Positions 15,280 through 19,622 of a DNA stretch of 19,622 nt are shown piece by piece (positions within the stretch are counted from its first letter, which is position 1; every line of letters begins with the position of its first letter). Below the pieces are notes generated by a model. It had not been told where the DNA came from and made no database searches. It was given only the letters and a program-made list of their open reading frames with translations. This DNA is from RGIG4140 sp045655105 (GTDB lineage Bacteria > Pseudomonadota > Alphaproteobacteria > CAAHEQ01 > UBA3637). A program made the translations under genes and the position numbers. The stretch covers positions 1 to 19,622 of the forward strand of contig JAZOOQ010000091.1 in the NCBI GenBank assembly GCA_045655105.1. Reading direction: 5' to 3'.

Positions 15280-15807
15280 CTAGGCTTTTTTAACTTGTGT
15301 GTAATTTAATTCAAGCGGAGTCAAACGACCAAAAATCGAAACAGAAACTTTTAAACGTTCTTTTTCTGAATCAACCTCTTCAACAACACCTGTAAATGAA
15401 GCAAATGGACCATCACAAACCATAATTTGTTCCCCAACTTCATAAACAACAGCTGATTTTGGTTTTTCAACACCTTCTTTAACTTGATGCATAAGACGTT
15501 GAACTTCAGCCTCAGTCATTGGAACAGGTTTTTTTCCGCCCAAAAACCCTGTTACTTTAGGAGTTGAGCTAACTAAGTGCCATGTTTCTGGAGTCATCTC
15601 CATTTTAACCAAAACATATCCCGGAAAAAATTTTCTTTCTGTTTCAACTTTTGCACCATTACGAACGCTAACAACGCTTTCTGTTGGAACCAAAACATCT
15701 TCAACTTTATCAGCCATACCCTTCTTTTCTGCTTGTTCTTTAACAAAAGCAGCAATTTTATTTTCAAACCCTGAATATGTATGAACGATATACCAACGAG
15801 CAGCCAT
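15280..15807 (-). CDS. nusG: Transcription termination/antitermination factor NusG
   Basis: The 175-aa protein binds RNA polymerase and links it to Rho or to the ribosome. The NGN domain begins ARWYIVHTYSGFENK (3-17) and contains FFPGYVLVKMEMT. The C-terminal KOW domain (about 120-175) has GPFASFTGVVEEVDSEKERL and ends SIFGRLTPLELNY. The open frame runs 13 codons further upstream, but that part overlaps secE and lacks family likeness. The ATG at 15807 has GGAAGG 8 nt before it, placed inside the last codons of secE, and starts 4 bp after the secE stop. So the two are translationally linked. Confidence 0.97.
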   Translation of the reverse strand: MAARWYIVHTYSGFENKIAAFVKEQAEKKGMADKVEDVLVPTESVVSVRNGAKVETERKFFPGYVLVKMEMTPETWHLVSSTPKVTGFLGGKKPVPMTEAEVQRLMHQVKEGVEKPKSAVVYEVGEQIMVCDGPFASFTGVVEEVDSEKERLKVSVSIFGRLTPLELNYTQVKKA

Positions 15808-15811
15808 AAAT

Positions 15812-16000
15812 TTAACCTTCCAAAATAGCCTGAATAATTCCGGCAAAAATCATGTCAATCAAAAACAAAAACAAAGCAATCAACACACTCATAACAATTA
15901 CGATTACTGAACCATACATTGTCTCTTTTCTCGTCGGCCACGTGATTTTTGAAACCTCTTGTTTTACCTGACGAACAGCTTGTGCTATTGATACTTTCAT
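15812..16000 (-). CDS. secE: Preprotein translocase subunit SecE
   Basis: This 62-aa short form of SecE has an amphipathic helix with the conserved KQEVSKITWPTRKE motif (13-26) followed by one transmembrane segment (about 30-55). It clamps SecY in the inner-membrane translocon. The short single-span form is normal in Alphaproteobacteria, unlike the three-span E. coli protein. Ribosome site GAGGA lies 8 nt before ATG. Confidence 0.97.
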   Translation of the reverse strand: MKVSIAQAVRQVKQEVSKITWPTRKETMYGSVIVIVMSVLIALFLFLIDMIFAGIIQAILEG

Positions 16001-16020
16001 TTAATTTTCCTCTTCTAAAT

Positions 16021-16096
16021 TGGCAGGGGCGGCAGGGATCGAACCCGCGACCTTCGGTTTTGGAGACCGACGCTCTACCAGTTGAGCTACACCCCT
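16021..16096 (-). tRNA. tRNA-Trp (anticodon CCA)
   Basis: The 76-nt gene folds fully: acceptor AGGGGTG/CGCCCCT with one G-T pair, D-arm GCTC/GAGC, anticodon stem TCGGT/ACCGA around loop CTCCAAA (anticodon CCA), T-arm GCGGG/CCTGC with TTCGATC, and an encoded CCA end. It lies 20 bp before secE and behind the operon promoter, so it must be cut from a longer transcript. Confidence 0.97.
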
Positions 16097-16103
16097 ATAA
16101 ACC

Positions 16104-16126
16104 TACACGAAAAACTCTTTCGTGTA
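16104..16126 (-). other. Leader hairpin between the operon promoter and tRNA-Trp
   Basis: TACACGAAA pairs perfectly with TTTCGTGTA around a 5-nt loop, directly upstream of the tRNA 5' end. It probably protects or guides processing of the primary transcript. Confidence 0.6.
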
Positions 16127-16141
16127 AAGAAAGACGGGGTT

Positions 16142-16170
16142 ATAATACACATTTTTAAATGAAATGTCAA
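16142..16170 (-). promoter_or_regulatory. Strong sigma70-type promoter for tRNA-Trp-secE-nusG
   Basis: On the minus strand a perfect -35 TTGACA (16165-16170) and a -10 TATTAT (16142-16147) are exactly 17 nt apart. A GC-rich CCCCG follows the -10 box, a discriminator typical of growth-rate and stringent control of stable RNA promoters. It is the best promoter in the window. Confidence 0.85.
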
Positions 16171-16214
16171 GAACTTTTTAAAATATTTTTATAAAACAGA
16201 TTATTTTACAATGA

Positions 16215-16697
16215 CTAGGCTTTTGTATGTTCATTATTGTTTTTAAAACTTACTATGTTTTTCCTTTGAACAAGCTCTTTTTTGGTGCTAGCTAAATCAA
16301 AAATTCGACCCAATGCATGATTATACCATTCATTTTGTCGCAACGAAACACCATCTTTATTTTCTACACCATCATAAAGCATTTTTGCCCCCTTATAAAG
16401 ATCTTGTTTCGTTAAAATATATTCAATTAAAAAACAACCAAGAGCACCAATTCCTGTGCACGCCACATTGCGCTCTGCATACATATCATTGAGCCTACCA
16501 AAGGTATTTACACACTCTTTAATCGGTAATAAAAGTTGATTTTTTTTCATTTGTTTTTCCAACAAACGAACTTCCTTTAAAATAATCGCATCTTCCGCGC
16601 AAGATTGAGCTGAAAGCAAATCTTGCTTTTTGCTAACAACATATTTAAAAAAAGAAACAGCGTCACAGGTTTCTTGACACTCTTGCGCTTTACTCAT
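16215..16697 (-). CDS. Protein of unknown function, 160 aa
   Basis: I do not recognise this family. The product is mostly helical in character and has no signal peptide. It has cysteines at C7, C11 and C33 near the N-terminus and more at C62, C80 and C88, with one short hydrophobic stretch (GIGALGCFLIEYIL, 82-95) and the motif NEWYNHALGRIFDLA near 121-135. The tail is basic and hydrophilic. GAGAG lies 6 nt before ATG and a plausible promoter lies upstream, so the gene is probably expressed. It sits between the promoter of the tRNA-Trp operon and the polyvalent remnant. No clear terminator separates it from the tRNA-Trp promoter. Confidence 0.65.
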   Translation of the reverse strand: MSKAQECQETCDAVSFFKYVVSKKQDLLSAQSCAEDAIILKEVRLLEKQMKKNQLLLPIKECVNTFGRLNDMYAERNVACTGIGALGCFLIEYILTKQDLYKGAKMLYDGVENKDGVSLRQNEWYNHALGRIFDLASTKKELVQRKNIVSFKNNNEHTKA

Positions 16698-16730
16698 AAA
16701 AATCTCTCAAACTTCTATTAATTGAAGGGC

Positions 16731-16759
16731 AGTTTATTTATTTTAACAAAAAAAGTCAA
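16731..16759 (-). promoter_or_regulatory. Putative promoter of the 160-aa gene
   Basis: TTGACT (16754-16759) and TAAACT (16731-16736) on the minus strand are 17 nt apart, ending 34 nt before the start codon. It lies in the gap after the polyvalent protein, which suggests the small gene does not depend on that gene. Confidence 0.5.
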
Positions 16760-16778
16760 CACATAAACAAATAACTTT

Positions 16779-19514
16779 TTATATTATTATAAAAAACACC
16801 ATCTTTTCTCTTTTGTTTCTCAAATAGTTACCCCAGCCATGAACCATAGCTCCTTCGCCTGTTCCTTCAAACTCATCTGCATCGAGGTAATCGCCTACAA
16901 GCTCGCCTTTCATGGACACATAGGCTTTTTGATAGAGTTTTCCGTCACTATTGACATTTTCATAAGATTGTGATATAGTGGAGCTGTTAGGGTTGGAAAG
17001 CCCCTTTGCGTTGAGAGCAAAGACTTCGCTTTCCAACTCTTTCTTTTTATCAAACAGCACTCGACCTTCTTTTTTCTCAATACTTATATTTATATTTTCA
17101 TCGTAGGCAGAAACAACAACATCTCTTGTGTTTGGCTGTATTATTACAGAAAGCCTTAAACCTGGTTTATTTCCTCTTGATTTCGTTACAACAACAAACC
17201 TATCTTCATGTCCCTTAGATGTTGATTGCAAAATATAGTTTGGGTCAGCAATCAATGTTGGTAGTTTTAAAGCTCTTTCCCTTGCCACATTATGATTCTT
17301 TTTAAACTTATTTGGTAGGTTTACTATTTTTTTATAAACATCCTGAGAGATAAACAGTCTTCTTCCGTTTAGCTCTTTAATGTTATTAAAAGCTGACGGT
17401 AGTTTAGTTAATACAACAATCTGCTCACGTTTTGGCAATTTACCGTTTTCAAGAAGCTCTATTTTTTTAATGAATTTTTCATTATCTTCATTAACCTGTT
17501 TAACTTCATTATCAGTCAAATATTTACTTTTATCTGTCCGTAATGCAAGATTGTCTGCATCATCAACATGATAAAAAACACTTCCATCTTGCATTATGGC
17601 AATATAATTATTAACAAGTAAATTTGATATTTTGGGTTTATTTTTCCAATTTTTCCTTTGTCTATCGGTCATATCAAGGCGTTCCTGAACTTCATTTGCT
17701 TCAGCCTCACCCAAAAGTTTTTTGTATTTTTCAAAAGGAGTTTCATAGTTGTCAATCTCTTTTTGAAGCTCTCCAAGCTTTTCTTCAGCTTCTTTTTTCC
17801 ATTTTTTTGCATCTTTAACTGTATAATGAATATCATCAACTGATAATTCAGGAATAATTGTATTATCACCCCAACCCAAATCTTCTGCTTGTTCGAGATA
17901 CTTATTGTTTTTTTGCAACATTCTGTTGTAAAAATCAAAATCTTTTCTTAAATCTTCAATGGATGAAAACATTTCAGGACTTCCGCCTTTTGCAAAGCCC
18001 TCTATTTGTTGTATTGCATGTTGAAGTTCATGTTTTAAAACAGAGCGAATTGTTTTTTTGTCATGCAGGTATTCAGACAAAACAATCCCATTTCCATTAA
18101 ATAAAGCAAGAGCTTGCCCAATAAAGCGTTTAGTCACACTCATATTTTTCAAATTAGGATAGGCATTAAAAAGATTATCATCTATCAACAAATCTTTTAA
18201 TTTAACAATTCCTTCGGCTTCTAACTCTTTTAAACCAGCATCATTTATTTTACTGTCTTTATCACTAATTTCATAACGCCATTTTTCATCTTTAGCTAAA
18301 AACCAACCTGTTTTTTGACGAATTTCTTCGTTGCTTGCTCCTTGCTCATGTAATCTTTTCGCTTCTGACAATTTATTAAGGTCTGCTGTTAGAGATTTTT
18401 CCCCAACCATCTGATAATAAATGTTCGGATTGTTAATATCAAAAGTTCCTCTGTTGTCAACGGATTTGATTTGGTTAGGTTCAAAAGACAAGTAATAATC
18501 AAACCCAAATGGTTTTTCACCTATTGGTATTACAACGCCATCATAACCATTTTTAGAAAGGATTTCCTGTATTTTCTCTTTTTTTATTGGCAAACCTTTA
18601 TTTGTAAATCTTTCTCCTATATCTCTACGCAATTGTGATTCAGACGAAGACCGTGCTTTGAATGGATTTTTTATAGATAGATACATAGGCATTGTTATAT
18701 TTCCGCCTCTTTTTATCGCATACTCATTTGCTTTTAGTTTGCTATCTACAAAATAAAAACCTTTTCCATAATCGCCGACTTTTTGATTTTCAAAAGTATC
18801 AAACTCTGCATTTGTCCCATGATAAACAACCAAAGGTCTGCCTTGATCGTCAACAACCTTGCTATCCCCAAACCATTCATAAAAGGCTCTGAGAGCTTTT
18901 TCCGATTTAGCTATACGATTACCCTCTGAGTTATAAACTGGTCTTTCCTTGCCGTTAATATTGATTGTTTCGGCTGTATATTCTTCATTAGTTCTATCAA
19001 GCTCGTTCATTTCATCAGCAAGAGCACCCTGTTCTTGATAAAGTCTTTGCGTTTTAAGAATTTCCTCTTTTGGAGCAATAGGTTTTAGTTTCGAAAATTT
19101 TTGATTTCTAGCAACCGTTCCAACAGCATTCGTGTATTGGAGAATAGCGTTTTTAATTTGTCTAACAGATTTAGCACCACTAAAGGATTTAACAAGTTCT
19201 TGTTGAGCAGGCGTTAAATCAACCATATCTATATCAGATAAAGATTTAGCCTCTAATTTAGCCTTAACAAGCTTTCTGACGGCTTTTTTAATATCATCCT
19301 TAATTGTATAGCCTTTTCTTAACTTGCCTTTCTTGGTGTATTTTTCTAAGCCATAAATACGACCAACCATATCAGTTAATGCTTTAGAGATATTTTTAAT
19401 ATCTTGGTCTTGGCTAGAAATAACTTGTTGAAGTAAATCCACCTCATCAAGAACTTTACCAAGCATAGCCTGTTGAACTCTCATCTTTCTGTTTAGATGA
19501 TAAGTAAAAGACAA
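16779..19514 (-). CDS. Polyvalent toxin-like protein (ART, HExxH, BECR-type nuclease), probably truncated
   Basis: The 911-aa frame resembles large polyvalent proteins of phages and conjugative elements, which carry several effector domains injected with DNA. Residues 1-180 are helical and charged. About 207-368 matches an ADP-ribosyltransferase of the polyvalent type: FYEWFGDSKVVD, VVYHGT (229-234), GKGFYF (250-255) and FEPNQIKS (344-351). A region at 377-515 has a zincin-like HELQH (495-499) followed by GFAKGGSPE, as in large polyvalent associated domains. A coiled segment covers 565-625. Residues about 740-830 (ALKLPTLIADPNYIL, FVVVTKSRG) look like a BECR-fold RNase region. The C-terminus has TGEGAMVHGWGNYL (885-898), the opening of another ART-like domain, then a short unrelated tail. 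The frame opens at TTG right after a stop, without a ribosome site. ATG at 19484 or 19466 are alternatives, also weak. I infer a remnant, perhaps not expressed. Confidence 0.7.
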   Translation of the reverse strand: MSFTYHLNRKMRVQQAMLGKVLDEVDLLQQVISSQDQDIKNISKALTDMVGRIYGLEKYTKKGKLRKGYTIKDDIKKAVRKLVKAKLEAKSLSDIDMVDLTPAQQELVKSFSGAKSVRQIKNAILQYTNAVGTVARNQKFSKLKPIAPKEEILKTQRLYQEQGALADEMNELDRTNEEYTAETININGKERPVYNSEGNRIAKSEKALRAFYEWFGDSKVVDDQGRPLVVYHGTNAEFDTFENQKVGDYGKGFYFVDSKLKANEYAIKRGGNITMPMYLSIKNPFKARSSSESQLRRDIGERFTNKGLPIKKEKIQEILSKNGYDGVVIPIGEKPFGFDYYLSFEPNQIKSVDNRGTFDINNPNIYYQMVGEKSLTADLNKLSEAKRLHEQGASNEEIRQKTGWFLAKDEKWRYEISDKDSKINDAGLKELEAEGIVKLKDLLIDDNLFNAYPNLKNMSVTKRFIGQALALFNGNGIVLSEYLHDKKTIRSVLKHELQHAIQQIEGFAKGGSPEMFSSIEDLRKDFDFYNRMLQKNNKYLEQAEDLGWGDNTIIPELSVDDIHYTVKDAKKWKKEAEEKLGELQKEIDNYETPFEKYKKLLGEAEANEVQERLDMTDRQRKNWKNKPKISNLLVNNYIAIMQDGSVFYHVDDADNLALRTDKSKYLTDNEVKQVNEDNEKFIKKIELLENGKLPKREQIVVLTKLPSAFNNIKELNGRRLFISQDVYKKIVNLPNKFKKNHNVARERALKLPTLIADPNYILQSTSKGHEDRFVVVTKSRGNKPGLRLSVIIQPNTRDVVVSAYDENINISIEKKEGRVLFDKKKELESEVFALNAKGLSNPNSSTISQSYENVNSDGKLYQKAYVSMKGELVGDYLDADEFEGTGEGAMVHGWGNYLRNKREKMVFFIII

Positions 19515-19554
19515 TTAACCAAGATATGAGGGGGTGGGTATATAGCAGATAAAA

Positions 19555-19578
19555 AGGAACCCCTGCGAATAGCAGGGG
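19555..19578 (-). terminator. Terminator of a gene right of the window
   Basis: CCCCTGC (19560-19566) pairs with GCAGGGG (19572-19578) around a 5-nt loop. On the minus strand TTCC and then five T follow. It lies just before the polyvalent frame, so that frame would be poorly transcribed from upstream. The last ~40 bases of the window are purine-rich on the plus strand, with no gene seen. Confidence 0.6.
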
Positions 19579-19622
19579 CAAGGAGGGTAAAGGAGTAAAA
19601 GAGGGATAAGAAGTGTAAGGGA

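Noticed and set aside
15808..15846. 13-residue N-terminal extension of NusG
   Set aside because: It overlaps secE, lacks family similarity, and the inner ATG has a well-placed ribosome site.
16021..16096. tRNA-Trp as attachment site of the polyvalent element
   Set aside because: The 3' end of the tRNA faces secE, not the element, and I saw no duplicate of its 3' end in the window.

Overview
This window comes from a low-GC, AT-rich alphaproteobacterium, probably a host-associated Rhodospirillales-like lineage. Most of it is the conserved transcription/translation locus, read leftward on the minus strand: tRNA-Trp - secE - nusG - rplK - rplA - rplJ - rplL - rpoB - rpoC. The RpoB and RpoC lengths (1388 and 1375 aa), the insert in RpoB and the tRNA-Trp placed just before secE fit Alphaproteobacteria. 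I could not search a database, so the finer placement is inference.

Region by region. 1-483 is AT-rich, has no convincing gene, and holds the terminator of the next gene. 484-1086 (minus) encodes a small outer-membrane beta-barrel protein behind a long, hairpin-rich 5' region (about 1117-1290). 1374-1650 carries tRNA-Gly(CCC) with its own promoter and terminator. The 3' end of this tRNA and its terminator are duplicated, and the copies flank a GC-rich hairpin block. 1792-2757 (plus) is an integral membrane protein of the lysylphosphatidylglycerol synthase transmembrane/UPF0104 family. It converges, through a shared terminator, on a two-gene minus-strand operon: a dUTPase-fold protein that seems to have lost the catalytic aspartate, and a secreted SH3-domain protein (2803-3835). 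4210-16096 is the RNA polymerase/ribosomal protein locus. 16215-16697 is an unrecognised small protein. 16779-19514 is a large 'polyvalent' protein of the kind carried by phages and conjugative elements. It contains an ADP-ribosyltransferase-like domain, an HExxH site and a likely BECR-fold nuclease region, and looks cut at both ends.

How the core locus works. A near-consensus sigma70-type promoter drives tRNA-Trp, secE and nusG together. A hairpin with a T-run separates nusG from rplK. The rplK-rplA pair follows a short structured leader where L1 would be expected to bind. A 121-nt region closed by a CCTGTCC/GGACAGG helix precedes rplJ-rplL and matches the position of the L10 autoregulatory leader. 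The rplL-rpoB gap contains a bulged hairpin, an attenuator-like terminator and another long-range helix built on the same CCTGTC/GACAGG words. A strong terminator ends the operon after rpoC. These signals would let ribosomal proteins and polymerase subunits be made at different levels from one locus.

The least ordinary parts are the duplicated tRNA-Gly end with its hairpin block, the structured leader of the outer-membrane protein gene, and the polyvalent toxin-like remnant beside the essential operon, on the side where many bacteria have tuf.
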